Assembly (NCBI GenBank): GCA_017979445.1
Contig: CM030714.1
Coordinates: 13,759,892-13,823,891, forward strand
Direction of reading: 5' to 3'
Source of the DNA: Akebia trifoliata
Lineage: Eukaryota; Streptophyta; Magnoliopsida; Ranunculales; Lardizabalaceae
DNA: 64,000 nt
This document shows positions 23,863 through 35,579 of the stretch, piece after piece. The translations under genes and the position numbers were made by a program. Numbering within the stretch: position 1 is the stretch's first letter; each line of letters opens with the position of its first letter. The notes under the pieces are model-generated. The model ran no database searches and was not told where the DNA came from. It saw only the letters and a list, made by a program, of their open reading frames with translations.

Positions 23863-24233
23863 GCACCTCACGAATTAATAAGGACAACCCACACATAGCC
23901 GAATTATTTTGTCATATATGGGTTAAAAGCTTCGGAAAAAGCTGATTTTTGGTGAGGATGATCTTTATGATAAGTTAATCATCATCACCAAAAGTCGGCC
24001 AACTCTGAAACTTCTAACTCCCTGAAAACTGCTTTACAAAAAATGGATGATTTACAATTCTTGAAATTGTTTTGATGGGGTTAGAAGTTTCGGAATGGGC
24101 TGATTTTTGGTGAGGATAATCTCCTCATCGTAGAGATAATCCTCACAAAAAATCAGCCCATTTTGAAAGGTTTAACCCTTATAAGACAATAATTCGGTTA
24201 TGTGTGGGTTGTCTTTATTAATTCGTGAGATGC
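23863..24233. mobile_element. Palindromic MITE, type J, copy 1
   Basis: The terminal repeats contain CTCACGAATTAATAA(G/A)GAC and ACCCACACATA. The interior has the divergent family core (AAAAAGCTGATTTTTGGTGA, then GGAATGGGCTGATTTTTGGT). It lies upstream of the Myb/SANT-like ORF. Confidence 0.8.
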
Positions 24234-24510
24234 TTATATGATAACTTTTTGTGTTGATTGGAGAATCAATGGAGTCCAACCACGTTTGACATATTTTGAT
24301 TGTTTAATTTATAAAATTTTATTTAACTGACAATTAAATAATTTGTAAATGAACAATTAATTTAAATTTTCAATTTATGAATAGATTTGACAATTGACAA
24401 TTTGTAATTGGAAGGAACATTTTCGATTTGATTTCTCAATGTGTTATTCTATATGTTGTTCCCCATGCTATTTAGATGATTTGTCTTCTATATTGACTTA
24501 TAATTGTCAG

Positions 24511-25222
24511 ATGGAGGATACCATTGGAAAGGAAACAAATGAGAAAGGACCTAAAGCCCACTGGACACCTAACCAACATAGGGTATGGGTAGAGATTGTT
24601 GTGGATCTTGTTAATTAATTTTTGTTTCATGATTTCTTCTATATTTATATAATGTAATTTATAATTCATTAATTTTTCTTATACATAGAAACATTTAAAG
24701 GACTCGATCTTTCGTACGAATGGTCTAGAGTACTCTGACGTGTTGAACACCGTATATGGGGGCACGTATGCCACTAGGGAGGAACGTTGGGCAACAACAT
24801 GTGGGACTAGTTCTAAAGTTGTTAAAGAAGAACTCGGTGAAGATGTCAATTCTACTTTTGTCTTGGAGACCCAAACTCTAGATAATCTGACACCATTGTC
24901 CTCAGATGACTTAAAGGATGTTGCACCTAGTGCTCCAACAGCATCATTACCTTCACATAGGAGAGTTGAATCTGGACTAGAGCCCCCATCTTGCAAACAG
25001 AAATAGAATAGTGCCCAAGATATAAGTGTGACTCTAAATAGGTTGGTTAATGTGTATGAGACTAAGTCGTCTACAACAAACAAGCATGTCTCATCTAGTA
25101 TTCATGATTGTATCGAGCTCTTGGATCTACTCCCAAATGTGACCTCTAACAGGGAGTTATATAGGTTTGCGTTGAAGATGGTCATGAAGAAGGAGTTTAG
25201 GAAGGTATTTTGCAGTCTATGA
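24511..25222 (+). pseudogene. PIF/Harbinger Myb/SANT-like ORF, copy 1
   Basis: PIF/Harbinger elements encode, besides the nuclease, a DNA-binding protein with a Myb/SANT-like domain that helps the transposase act. The start METs at MEDTIGKETNEKG lead into AHWTPNQHRVWVEIVVDLV, the first helix of that domain. After an intron (acceptor TACATAG) it resumes KHLKDSIFRTNGLEYSDVLN, then an acidic Ser/Thr linker to LEPPSCKQK. An in-frame TAG at 25004-25006 interrupts it; the frame continues to SSIHDCIELLDLLPNV and ELYRFALKMVMKKEFR, the C-terminal block typical of these proteins, stopping at 25222. The helix 2-3 region (usually a W-containing KNHWD motif) is shortened. Broken and probably inactive. Confidence 0.75.
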
Positions 25223-25678
25223 TTACAAGTTGTTCACTGTGAAACCGCGAATTCCATTAACGTTGAACCAAGGTCTCCATTGATTTTCTGATCGACACAA
25301 GAAGGTCTGTTATTGCTTAACCAAAACAGAAGCCGCGAACTCCATTAACACTAAACCAAGGTTAGACTCCATTGATTCTCTGATTGACACTAGAAGGTAA
25401 GTTCCGATCGTCTTCTCCATTATACATCGACCTCCATTGTTCGATTTTTCCTTTTCACCATTTTCTCTATTTCTTCTATGTCTCCGTTTGATCAAACCAG
25501 TTCGTCGATGAACATTTTCTTCTTTGATTCTACCTCAAATCTGTCAAAAATACCCATTGCCACAATTTGTAGAGATGAAAACTATGAAAACCCTTTGTAG
25601 AGATCTGATTGTACAACGAACCCATGAAAATCACGAATCTGATCATATGAAAACCTAGATTTGTTTAAGGTCATTATA

Positions 25679-26049
25679 GCACCTCACAAATTAATAAGGA
25701 CAACCCACACATAGCCGAATTATTTTGTCATATATGGGTTAAAAGCTCCGGAAAAAGCTGATTTTTGGTGAGGATGATCTTTATGAGAAGTAAATCATCA
25801 TCACCAAAAGTCGGCCAACTCTGAAACTTCTAACTCCCTGAAAACTGCTTTACAAAAAATGGATGATTTACAATTCTTGAAATTGTTTTGATGGGGTTAG
25901 AAGTTTCGGAATGGGCTGATTTTTGGTGAGGATAATCTCCTCATCGTAGAGATAATCCTCACAAAAAATCAGCCCATTTTGAAAGGTTTAACCCATATAA
26001 GACAATAATTCGGCTATGTGTGGGTTGTCTTTATTAATTCGTGAGATGC
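25679..26049. mobile_element. Palindromic MITE, type J, copy 2
   Basis: It occupies the same position in unit 2 as 23863-24233 in unit 1, with a few substitutions. It was therefore inserted before the tandem duplication. Confidence 0.8.
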
Positions 26050-26325
26050 TTATATGATAACTTTTTGTGTTGATTGGAGAATCAATGGAGTCCATCCACG
26101 TTTGACATATTTTGATTGTTTAATTTATAAAATTTTATTTAACTGACAATAAATAATTTGTAAATGAACAATTAATTTAAATTTTCAATTTATGAATAGA
26201 TTTGACAATTGACAATTTGTAATTGGAAGGAACATTTTCGATTTGATTTCTTAATATGTTATTCTATATGTACTTCCCCATGCTATTTAGATGATTTGTC
26301 TTCTATATTGACTTATAATTGTCAG

Positions 26326-27037
26326 ATGGAGGATACCATTGGAAAGGAAACAAATGAGAAAGGACCTAAAGCCCACTGGACACCTAACCAGCATAGGGTA
26401 TGGGTAGAGATTGTTGTGGATCTTGTTGATTAATTTTTAATTCATGATTTCTTCTATATTTATATAATGTAATTTATAATTCATTAATTTTCCTTATACA
26501 TAGAAACATTTAAAGGACTCAATCTTTCGTACGAATGGTCTAGAGTACTCTGACGAGTTGAACACCATATATGGGGGCACGTATGCCACTAGGGAGGAAC
26601 GTTGGGCAACAACATGTGGGACTAGTTCTAAAGTTGTTAAAGAAGAACTTGGTGAAGATGTCGATTCTACTTTTGTCTTGGAGACCCAAACTCTAGATAA
26701 TCTGACACCATTGTCCTCAGATGACTTAAAGGATGTTGCACCTAGTGCTCCAACAACATCATTACCTTCACATAGGAGAGTTGAATCTGGACTAGAGCCC
26801 CCATCTTGCAAACAGAAATAGAATAGTGCCCAAGATATAAGTGTGACTCTAAATAGGTTGGTTAATGTGTATGAGACTAAGTCGTCTACAACAAACAAGC
26901 ATGTCTCATCTAGTATTCATGATTGTATCGAGCTCTTGGATCTACTCCCAAATGTGACCCCTAACAGGGAGTTATATAGGTTTGCATTGAAGATGGTCAT
27001 GAAGAAGGAGTTTAGGGAGGTATTTTGCGGTCTATGA
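26326..27037 (+). pseudogene. PIF/Harbinger Myb/SANT-like ORF, copy 2
   Basis: A near-identical copy of 24511-25222, with MEDTIGKETNEKG, AHWTPNQHRVWVEIVVDLV and the same in-frame TAG at 26819-26821. Sharing the stop shows that the ORF was already broken when the duplication occurred. The C-terminal block ELYRFALKMVMKKEFR is kept; a few residues differ, for example TSNRE to TPNRE. It lies about 400 bp upstream of the transposase remnant. Confidence 0.75.
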
Positions 27038-27423
27038 TTACAAGTTGTTCACCGTGAATGGTTGAAGGGGACGCTAGATGACTTTCGAGCTTGGATGGGA
27101 TTTAGTTTTTGGATGACTATTTCTTATTTTTCTGTTACTTTTGATGGTTTTTATATTATTTCTTAATTATCTGGATGACTATTATTTTCATACTATTACT
27201 TTTAAACTGGGATAACTGTAATATTTCTCATACTTCATTTGGATGACTTTCATATTTCTCATACTTTGATGTTTTAGGCATATTTGGATTATTATAATAT
27301 TTTTAATTTTGCTATTTTTGCTAGGACATGGATATTATTTGTGTGTTATATTATACATGTTTGTCATGTAGATGTTATTTACTTATTTATCTTTATTAAT
27401 ATAAATAATAAATTTCAAGTTAA

Positions 27424-28640
27424 ATGAATTCAGATAATGAAAATAGTATTGAATCAAATGTGGAGACAAATTTTGTTGATTCTGATTGTGATTATTTAAC
27501 TGTGATAACAGGTGCAATTGTAGGAGCACAATGGCAATCACGAAATAGTTGTCCATTCAAGTGTTCAAATTTGTGCGTAGCGTCATCCTCGGTAATCCTG
27601 TGACATTCCACAACTTATTTCGAATGGAAAGACATGTTTTCCTAAATCTATGTTCAATATTGGAAGGGCAAGGTTTGTTAAGAATGCAGAAGTATGTTTC
27701 AGTACAAGAACAAGTTGCGATATTTCTCTTAACCATAGGACATAATGAACGACAATGACCTATCGCAAATTATTTTGTGCACTCACCACTAGCAATAAGC
27801 AAGTACTTCAATTCAGTATTGAAGGCAATTGTTCATTTGTCGAGGTCATTAGTCGTCCCTCCAAACTTGAATGACATTCCCACTCATATTCGGATCAAGC
27901 ATCTATTTTGGCCTTATTTTAAGGTAATTCTTTTAGCATATATTTAAAAATAATTAATCTAATTTAAAATTATAATACTTGTTTATCTCATATATTAATA
28001 TTTAATTGATATTTAAGGATCATATTGGAGCAATCAACAGGACACACATTAATGCGCATGTCCCATCGGATCTACAAGTGCGATATCGTGGACATAAGGG
28101 CCTAACACGAAATGGTATGGCAACTTCTTCATTTGATATGCTCTTCATGCACGTGATTGCTGGTTGGGAGGGGCCAGCAAATGATTTACGTGTCTTAGTA
28201 CCTAAAATAATGCTATTTTACAATTTCCACATTCTCCACCAGGTCACTACGACATGTGTGTTTTGATAAAATGTATAATTGAACGAGTAATACTACATAA
28301 CTTTATTGTAATAGGTAAGTACTATTTGGTAGATACTGGATATCCAATAATAGATGGTTATCTCCCACCATATCGAGGAATTAAATATCATCTACTTGAA
28401 TTTCAACAATCACGAGGGAGTGGTAAAGAAGAAATATTCAATCATCATCATTCTTTACTATGTAATGTCATAGAACGATGTTTTAAAAGCGAAATGACCT
28501 ATTTTGAAGTTAATGTTTTGTTATTTATTGAGAAAACAATGAGAGATTACGATTGCTTGTATTACATTGCATAATTTTATTAGAAAACATGCCATTGAAG
28601 ATGAAGAACTTTCCAATTTTGAGCAAGAACAATAGGATGT
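27424..28640 (+). pseudogene. PIF/Harbinger transposase (DDE_Tnp_4) remnant
   Basis: This is the nuclease of the PIF/Harbinger superfamily. ATG 27424 starts an acidic leader; a frameshift near 27550 leads to LGNPVTFHNLFRMERHVFLN. A stop at 27757 interrupts HNERQ-PIANYFVHSP and fits a CGA to TGA change. The frame continues to HLFWPYFK, an intron (27921-28017), then DHIGAINRTHINAHVPSDLQ and IAGWEGPANDLRVL. A second intron-like break precedes GKYYLVDTGYPIIDGYLPPY and NVIERCF. In the first catalytic block the usual GAIDGTHI aspartate is Asn (GAINRTHI). Frameshifts, a stop and the lost acidic residue make it inactive. Terminal repeats could not be placed, so element borders are unknown. Confidence 0.85.
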
Positions 28641-29209
28641 GGTTATCTTGTGGATATGGGATGTATCTTGTGGATATGGTTTACTTTTATGTAAATTTGT
28701 GGATTTGAATGAGATGTATATGATGTTATTTGTAGATGTTTATGGGATTTATGAGATGTTATTTGTGGATGTTTGAGTTGAGTTATACAGGTATTTTCTT
28801 TATCAGGTAAAATTTTCATAAATCAATTTTTTAGAGGAGATGCTATCAAAATTTTGGTAAATTTGTATTATTTATGTTGTATTTTATAAATTTTCATTTT
28901 TTTTTAAATTATTAAATATTTAAATTTTAATAATTATATGATGTTTCTGTTAATTAAAATACATTTTAGAACGATCTAATATCCTATTATACATTTAAGG
29001 GCATTTTAGTCAGATTTTGCAAAATACAAAACAATTCAGCAGTTGTATCAATTATAAATTATCAGATTTTGTAAAATAGCGCAACACTTCTTCGTCGTTG
29101 TATCAAACAATTTTTTCTCAATCACAACTTTTTCCAGCATTAGAATCTCGCTTTTTTAAACAACATAATCCAATCACAGAAGCTGTCAGCTGTTATCATA
29201 CATGGCCTT
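28641..29209. other. AT-rich spacer between Harbinger and gypsy relics
   Basis: Short TTTTGCAAAAT-like inverted motifs occur near 29015 and 29065 and could belong to a decayed Harbinger end. The frame 29098-29210 has no recognisable domain. Confidence 0.3.
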
Positions 29210-32200
29210 GGGATTTTGCTAATTTGATCATTAAATTTAAGATGGCTGATCATGAGTTCACTTTGGTTGGTGATAGTTGCCCTACTGAATGCTTATGGAT
29301 AATGGCTTGGTACATCGTATTGTGCGGTGTGTGCACCAAGGGGTCCTTTTATAGTTAGCTATCAATTGATCGTTATCACGGGCAGTACTTTCCACAGTAC
29401 CAACTGCCACCTCTGTTATTCTTTCTCAATTTTTAGATATTTTTGGTACACCCACAACTCTTCCACCTGCTAGGTCTTATGATCAACGTATTCCTCTTGT
29501 GCTTGAGTCATCGCTGGTAAATGTGCATCCTTACCATATCCCCATTTTCAGAAGGTTGAAATAGAAAAGGTTGTTAAGTAATTACGAGAAGAGGGCTTTA
29601 ACCGTCCTTACTTGAGTCCATACTCCTTTCAGGTTTTGTTGGTTTGCAAAAAGATGGTTCATGGCGTATGTGTGTTGATTATCGCATGCTCAATAAAATT
29701 ACTATTAAGGATCGTTTTCCTATTCCAGTGGTGGATAAAGTTACTCGATGAGTTACATGGTGCAACTATTTTGTCTAAGTTAGATCTTCGTTCTGGCTGT
29801 CATCAAATTCGGGTGAATGAACTGGATATCCCCAAGACAGCGTTCCACACACATGACAACCATTATGAATTTTTGGTTATGCCATTCGATCTCTCTAATG
29901 CTCCTGCTACGCTCCAAAGTTTAATGAATGATATTTTTCGTCCTCATTTGCACAAGTTTGTTCTTGTTTTCTTTGGCGATATTTTGGTGTACAATGCTTC
30001 TCTCTCTGATCATATGCACCAATTTTCTATCATCTTTGGTATTTTGGATGTAAAGCACTTCGTTTGTGAAGGAATCAAAATGCTCTTTTGCTCAAAGCTC
30101 CATTGAGCATCTTGACCATATTATTTCTGCTACGGGTGCGTCGGTTGACAACAACAAAATTGTCAGTGTTATGGAGTGGCCTATTTCATCCTCTATTAAG
30201 GGCTTGCGTGGGTTTTAGGCTTGACTGGATATTACCGCAAATTCATTAAAGACTATGGAAAAATCAGCGTGCCCCTGACCCAATTGCTGAAAAAAGATTC
30301 TTTTGTTTGGAATGATGCTGCTACAAATGCTTTCTCTCCCTTGAAGTTGGCCTTAACTACGACATTGGTGTTAGTGTTTCCTGATTTTTCCAAAGAGTTT
30401 TCCATTGAGTATGCTTTGGGCAATGGTTTTGGTGCTATTCTCATTCAAGATGTTTGTCTTCTCACTTATTTTAGCATGGCTCTTTCTGGTAAAATTTGAA
30501 TCTCTCAATTTATGATAAAGAGATGCTTGTTATTGTTGCTGCGATCCAGAAATGGCATCCTTATTTATTAAAATGTCACTTTAAAATTTATACGGATCAT
30601 TGTAGTTTGAAATATTTGTTGGAGCAACGGCTTTCTTCTATTGAATAACAAAAGTGTCTGTCTAAATTATTGGGATTTGATTATACAATTATATAACAGC
30701 AAGGACTTGACTGCAAGGCTGCTGATGCTCTATCTCGTGTTCACGAGCCGCCAAGTCTTCTTGCTCTGACTTCCCCTATTTTTTCGGGCATTGATATTAT
30801 TGTATGTAAATGTCACTCTGATGATTCAATGCATACTATCATCGATGGTTTTCAACACTCTTCTTCACCTAAAAAGCACTATTCTTATGTTGATTGCATT
30901 CTTTGTTATAAAGACTGCATTGTGATTGTACCTTCTTCTCCTTGGTGTTCTAAGTTATTGCATGAATTCCATGCGACCCCGACTGGAGTCATTCTGAGTT
31001 CTTACGCACTTACAAACCTCTGCATCACAATTTTTATTGGTTGGGTATGAAAAGAGCAACAAAATCTTTTATTGTTCAATGTGATATATGTCAATGCAAT
31101 AAGGCTGAAGATATTTTGCCTCTGGGACTTCTTAACACTTTGCCAGTTCCTAATGATGTGTGGCTTGATTTATCTATAGATTTTATTGAGGGATTGCCTT
31201 CTTCCAACTGCAAAACTATAATTTTGGTGATTGTGGATCACCTTGCTAAATATGCTCACTTTAGTGCCCTCTCTCATTCTTACACCACCACTACTGTTGG
31301 GAATGTTTTTGTAAGAGAGATTGTTTGTTTACATGGCATGCCTAGTACAATTCTCAGTGATAGAGATCCCATCTTTCTCAGTAATTTTTGGGAAGCTTTT
31401 TGACTTTGCAAGGTATGCAATTATGTTGGAGTTCCGCTTATCACCCTCAAACGGATGGCCAGATAAAGGTTACCAACCACACTTTAGAGTGTTTTTTACA
31501 ATGTTTCGCAGGTCATAAACCTCTCACGATTGATTGGTTGGCTGGTTGTCTTGGGCTGAATGGTGGTACAATGCCACTTATCATTCTGCTATCCAAATGA
31601 CTCCTTTTCAAGTTATATATAGCCATCCTCCACCTTCAGTTTCTGCTTATCTTCCTGGTGGTACTGCTTTTCATGCTGTTGATCTTGCTCTATGGGATTG
31701 AGATCGTACTTTGCCACTTATAAGGACTCATCTGCAGTCTGCTCAAGCTCCGATGAAATTCTATGTTGATGCCCATCGCACCGAGTGAAGTTTTGAGGCA
31801 AACGATTGGGTTTTTTAGAGGTTGCAACCTTATCGTCAGTGCTCAGCTGTGTCTCAGAATTATTCCAAGCTTTCTCCACATTTTATGGGCCTTTTGGTAT
31901 TATTGAGAAGATTGATGCCGTCGCTTATAAATTGGTCCTTCCAACGAGGTGTAACACACATCTAGGCCTTAAAGTTAAAGTTGGGAACCAATGTTACTCC
32001 AGACCTGCACTTACTATCTCTTGAGGATGCTTCTGAATCGGTGTCTGAGAAAATTTTAGATCACGGAATCTTCAACGTTGGCTCATTAAGTGGAAGGATC
32101 CTTCTTGATGAAGTTACTAGGGAAGAGCATACTGGTTTTTATGCTCGTTATCTTGACTTTAGATAACCTCTTGATCCTCTTGATTAGGAGCCTTCTCCCA

Positions 32201-32447
32201 AGATTCCAAGAGGTCTCTTTCACCCATATTTTCAGAGAAATTAACAAGGCTGCTGATATGCTAGTTTCGATGAATGATAGTCTAGACTATTTTTTAGATT
32301 GTAATTCGCTCCATAGTGCTTTATCACCTATTCTTGTTCAGGATAAGATGGGCATGTGTTATGTGAGTTTGTAGCTGGTTTGGGTTTGCCTCAACCCAGA
32401 TAATCTTTCAAAAAAAAAAAAAAAAATAGTTCTAAGGGGGGGAAGGA
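29210..32447 (+). pseudogene. Ty3/gypsy chromovirus pol, degenerate, 5' truncated
   Basis: Order: end of the protease-RT linker (ANLIIKFKMADHEFTLVG), LPPARSYDQRIPLVLESS, reverse transcriptase ([53 protein letters not shown]), then RNase H (TGYYRKFIKDYGKISVPLTQ, DCKAADALSRVHEPPSL), integrase zinc finger and core (CDICQCNKAEDILPLGLLN, WLDLSIDFIEGLPSSN, IVDHLAKYAHF, SDRDPIFLSNFWEAF, SSAYHPQTDGQIK) and a frameshifted chromodomain (QRWLIKWKDPS near 32075). The RT active site reads VFFGDILVY where VFFDDILVY is normal, so a metal-binding Asp is lost. Several frameshifts and stops are present. No gag or 5' LTR was found. The clade is not assigned beyond chromodomain-bearing gypsy. Confidence 0.88.
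32175..32426 (+). pseudogene. RNase H-like (RVT_3-type) fragment with poly(A), possible LINE 3' end
   Basis: Between the chromodomain remnant and the polypurine tract, one frame reads VSFTHIFREINKAADMLVSM, resembling the C-terminal end of plant LINE/RVT_3 RNase H (HxxREANxxADxLA). It ends shortly before an 18-base poly(A) at about 32409-32426. Target duplications are not clear. Confidence 0.35.
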
Positions 32448-32650
32448 TGTTAGGAAATCGATATTATTAGAAGTCTATCTATATTAAGCAATCTTTTTTA
32501 TTCTTTTTTCTTTCCATTAGTATTTACTTAATTTAGGAAGGTTTTTATTTTATTTCTCATATATAATGATGATCTCTGTAATAAAAACCAACATAAGAAA
32601 TTTAAGAGAACTTTTCGGTGGCTAATCCCCAATTCAAATGATCATTAAGG
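32432..32650 (+). mobile_element. Polypurine tract and 3' LTR (partial) of the gypsy relic
   Basis: AAGGGGGGGAAGGA precedes TGTTAGGAAATCG, the likely LTR start at 32448. A TATATAA near 32563 and an AATAAA near 32580 look like the LTR promoter and poly(A) signal. The LTR right end was not resolved. Confidence 0.55.
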
Positions 32651-34081
32651 ATTTGTAGGTTCATAGAGAGTCTCAATGCGACTAATTTTGCTTAATTGAT
32701 GTCTCCTTTTAATTTTCATTTTTTACAAGTTAAAAGGGTAGAAGATAGGATCTCATATGGCACATCTTGATGTGAAAGTGGATAAAAAATCATAAATATG
32801 ATTCCTTTTTTTTAAAAAATCGTATCTCGAGGAAAAGAATCTATCAAATAAGATCCCTTTTATAATAACTTTAAGTGGAAGTGGAAGTGGAAGGATGATT
32901 GCTCCATAGGCATAGCAAATGACAGTTTTACCCCTTGGACTAAGTCTTATCAGAAGAAGGTTCTTTCTTCCGTTCTAAGAATGTCACACGGTTTAAGCGC
33001 GTGGGTCCCACGTATCTAGAAAAAAATAATAATAAGAAATTAGATATACTTTCCGATGGTTTAGAAAAGATTCTCTAGAATTTTAAAACAATAAATATAA
33101 CTGATCAATCAATCATTGATACGAGGAACACGTTGAAGGCTTCTCCATTTGATGATTTTAAAATTGCTAGATATCCGAGATGATTTGTACGACTCATCTC
33201 ATTATCCAAGGCAATAATATTGCCATCTGAGCATTTAATACTTTAAATAATTTAAATATGAATTTTGTTAACGTGTGCCCTAAACTGTAATAAATACACT
33301 TTCAAAATATCTAAATACCGAATTAACGATTAGATAGAAAATTTTGCAATTAATGGGACTAAAGTTAGACCATATTTCAATCTTACTGATCACCATTTAT
33401 TGTTATAAAGTTTTAAGTTCACAAAAATTGATGGTTCATTAACTGAATCAAGGTTTAATCCAATTTTTAAAACAGTAATTTCAAATAGATAGCTAGCTTT
33501 ATAACCTTTAGATTCATTAATGTCATTTGATGTCTGGATATGATAAAATAAGGGAAAGTATATAAATTAGATTATTTATTCTGTTTAAACATTGGAAGTT
33601 TATTTAGTTTTTGTATGTAAAAAAATGTTTGCCCTAATCCAGATCCGATCCAATTATTATTGGATCGTGTTTGGATCATAATATTGATATCCAATGAAAA
33701 CTAGATTCAAAAAGAGTATGAAGTGATGTTTAACAAATCAATTTTGAACTTGATTCGGTCCTTACCAAACGGATACTAAGTCAACCCCACTCCATTGACA
33801 ATCGTGGTTAGTAAGTGGTAAAGTTGTCTATGTGTTGGTTTCAGTTTGATTTCTAAAGTTTTTAGAACCGTAATGATTATATTTTTTTTAATTCCAGTTC
33901 TAGTTGGTTCTTGTTCTGATTTTAAATTAGTGGAATCAGAACCACCAAAAATCGTAGGTATCCATTTGTTTTAGTTCTTAATAAACAAATAAGAAAAAAA
34001 AAATCAAGTAATGGCAGTATTTTATTTTCTTTATATGCAAGTATTTTTTTCATCACAAAAAACAAATATATATATATATAT
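32651..34081. other. Intergenic, no gene seen
   Basis: AT-rich. The stretch 32745-32815 resembles 17120-17185 (TCTTGA(T/C)(G/A)TGAAAGTGGATA), a shared short repeat. No coding exon is supported. Confidence 0.4.
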
Positions 34082-34393
34082 GGGTCCCGTTCAGCAACAA
34101 ACATTTTGACAAACATTTTGGCAAAACATTTTTCAAAACGAGGAGATCATCCTCACCAAAAATCAGCCTATTCCAAAACTTCTAGCCCCAGTTTACAAGT
34201 TGAAAAATCATGAACCGTCCATTTTTTCTAAATCATTTTTGATGGGGTTAGAAGTTTTGGAATGGGCTGATTTTTGGTGATGATGATCTCCTCAGCGTAG
34301 AGATCATCCTCACCAAAAATCAGCTCATTCCAAAACCTCTAACCCATGTTTTGAAAAATGTTTTGCCAAAATGTTTGTTGCTGAACATTTCCC
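34082..34393 (+). mobile_element. Palindromic MITE, type C
   Basis: The ends are GGGTCCCGTTCAGCAACAAA and its inverse ending GCTGAACATTTCCC. The left arm of hairpin 1 is missing (it starts GAGGAGATCATCCTC); spacer and hairpin 2 are intact. TA tracts lie on both sides. Confidence 0.85.
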
Positions 34394-34408
34394 TATATAT
34401 ATATATAT

Positions 34409-34789
34409 GGGAAATGTTCAGCACCCTAAGTTTTACCACACACTTTAACAAACGTTTTTTGTCCTACATGGGTTAGAAGTTTTGGAATGGGCTGATTTTT
34501 GGTGAGGATGATCTCTATGATTAGAAGATCATCCTCCCCAAAAATCAGCCCATTCCGAAATGTTTAGCCCCATGTTTACAAGTTGAAAAATCGTGAACCG
34601 TCCATTTTTTGTAAATCATTTTTTATGGGGTTAGAAGTTTTGGAATGAGCTGATTTTTGGTGAGGATGATCTCCTCACCATAGAGATCATCTTCACCAAA
34701 AATCAGCCCATTCCGAAACTTCTAACCCATGTAGGACAAAACGCGTTTGTTAAAGTGTGTGGTAAAACTTAGGGTGCCGAACGGGACCC
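34409..34789 (+). mobile_element. Palindromic MITE, type A
   Basis: The left end is GGGAAATGTTCAGCACCC and the right end GGTGCCGAACGGGACCC, with the complete core. It is 15 bp of TA tract away from the type C element. Confidence 0.88.
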
Positions 34790-34815
34790 TATATATATAT
34801 ATATATATATATATA

Positions 34816-35129
34816 GGATTAGGATCCGTATACACATAAAGCTACTCATAAAGCTACAACGTGTTTTGTCTTATATGGGCAAAAATCAGCTCATTATGAA
34901 ACTTCTAGCCCCATGTTTACAAGTTGAAAAATTTTAGACCGTCCAATTTTTGTAAATCACTTTTGATGGGGTTAGAAGTTTTGGAATAGAATGATTTTTT
35001 TCAAGGATGATCCCCTCACCACAGAGATCATCCTCACAAAAAATCAGCCCATTATGTACCTTTTTAACCATATAAGACAAAAACGTTGTAGCTTTATGAG
35101 TAGCTTTGTGTGTCTACGGAACCCAATCC
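34816..35129 (+). mobile_element. Palindromic MITE, type E
   Basis: The ends are GGATTAGGATCCGTA and, reversed, GGATTGGGTTCCGTAGACA. Both continue into AAAGCTACTCATAAAGCTAC. The core is shortened (hairpin 1 partly deleted). Confidence 0.85.
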
Positions 35130-35147
35130 ATATATATATATATATAT

Positions 35148-35516
35148 GGATGGCGTTATTACGACCCCCATTACGACCCCCTTTGCGACACACCATTTTG
35201 TCTTATACGGGCAAAAATGTTTGGAATGGGCTGATTTTTTGTGAGGATGATCTCTGTGATGAGGGGATCATCCTGGCAAAAAATCATCCCATTCCAAAAC
35301 TTCTAACCCCATCAAAATTGATTTACAAAAATTGGACGGTCTAAAATTTTTTAACTAGTAAACATGGGGCTATAAGTTTCATAATAAGCTGATTTTTGGC
35401 AAGGATGATCTCCTCACCATAGAGATCATCCTCACAAAAAATCAGCCCATTCTAAACATTTTTACCCATATAAGACAAAATGGTGTGTCGCAAAGGGAGT
35501 CGTAATAACCCGACCC
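35148..35516 (-). mobile_element. Palindromic MITE, type F
   Basis: The ends carry GCGTTATTACGACCCCC and its inverse, followed on each side by TTTGCGACACACCATTTTG. The core lies in reverse orientation (TGATTTACAAAAATTGGACG). Confidence 0.85.
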
Positions 35517-35530
35517 TCTATATATATATA

Positions 35531-35573
<43 letters not shown>

Positions 35574-35579
35574 ATATAT

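Larger units (their letters stand above)
23397..27056. repeat. Tandem duplication, 1845 + 1815 bp, containing the Myb/SANT-like ORF
   Basis: Unit 1 is 23397-25241 and unit 2 is 25242-27056. They start AAACCGCGA and end TTGTTCAC(T/C)GTG, with only scattered substitutions and small indels. Each unit contains a leader-like region, a type J palindromic MITE and the Myb/SANT-like ORF. The downstream transposase is single copy. Confidence 0.92.

Noticed and set aside
23465..25495. Duplicated minus-strand ORF MIKRRHRRNREN...
   Set aside because: It is the antisense of the leader region in the tandem units; conservation is due to recent duplication, not coding selection.
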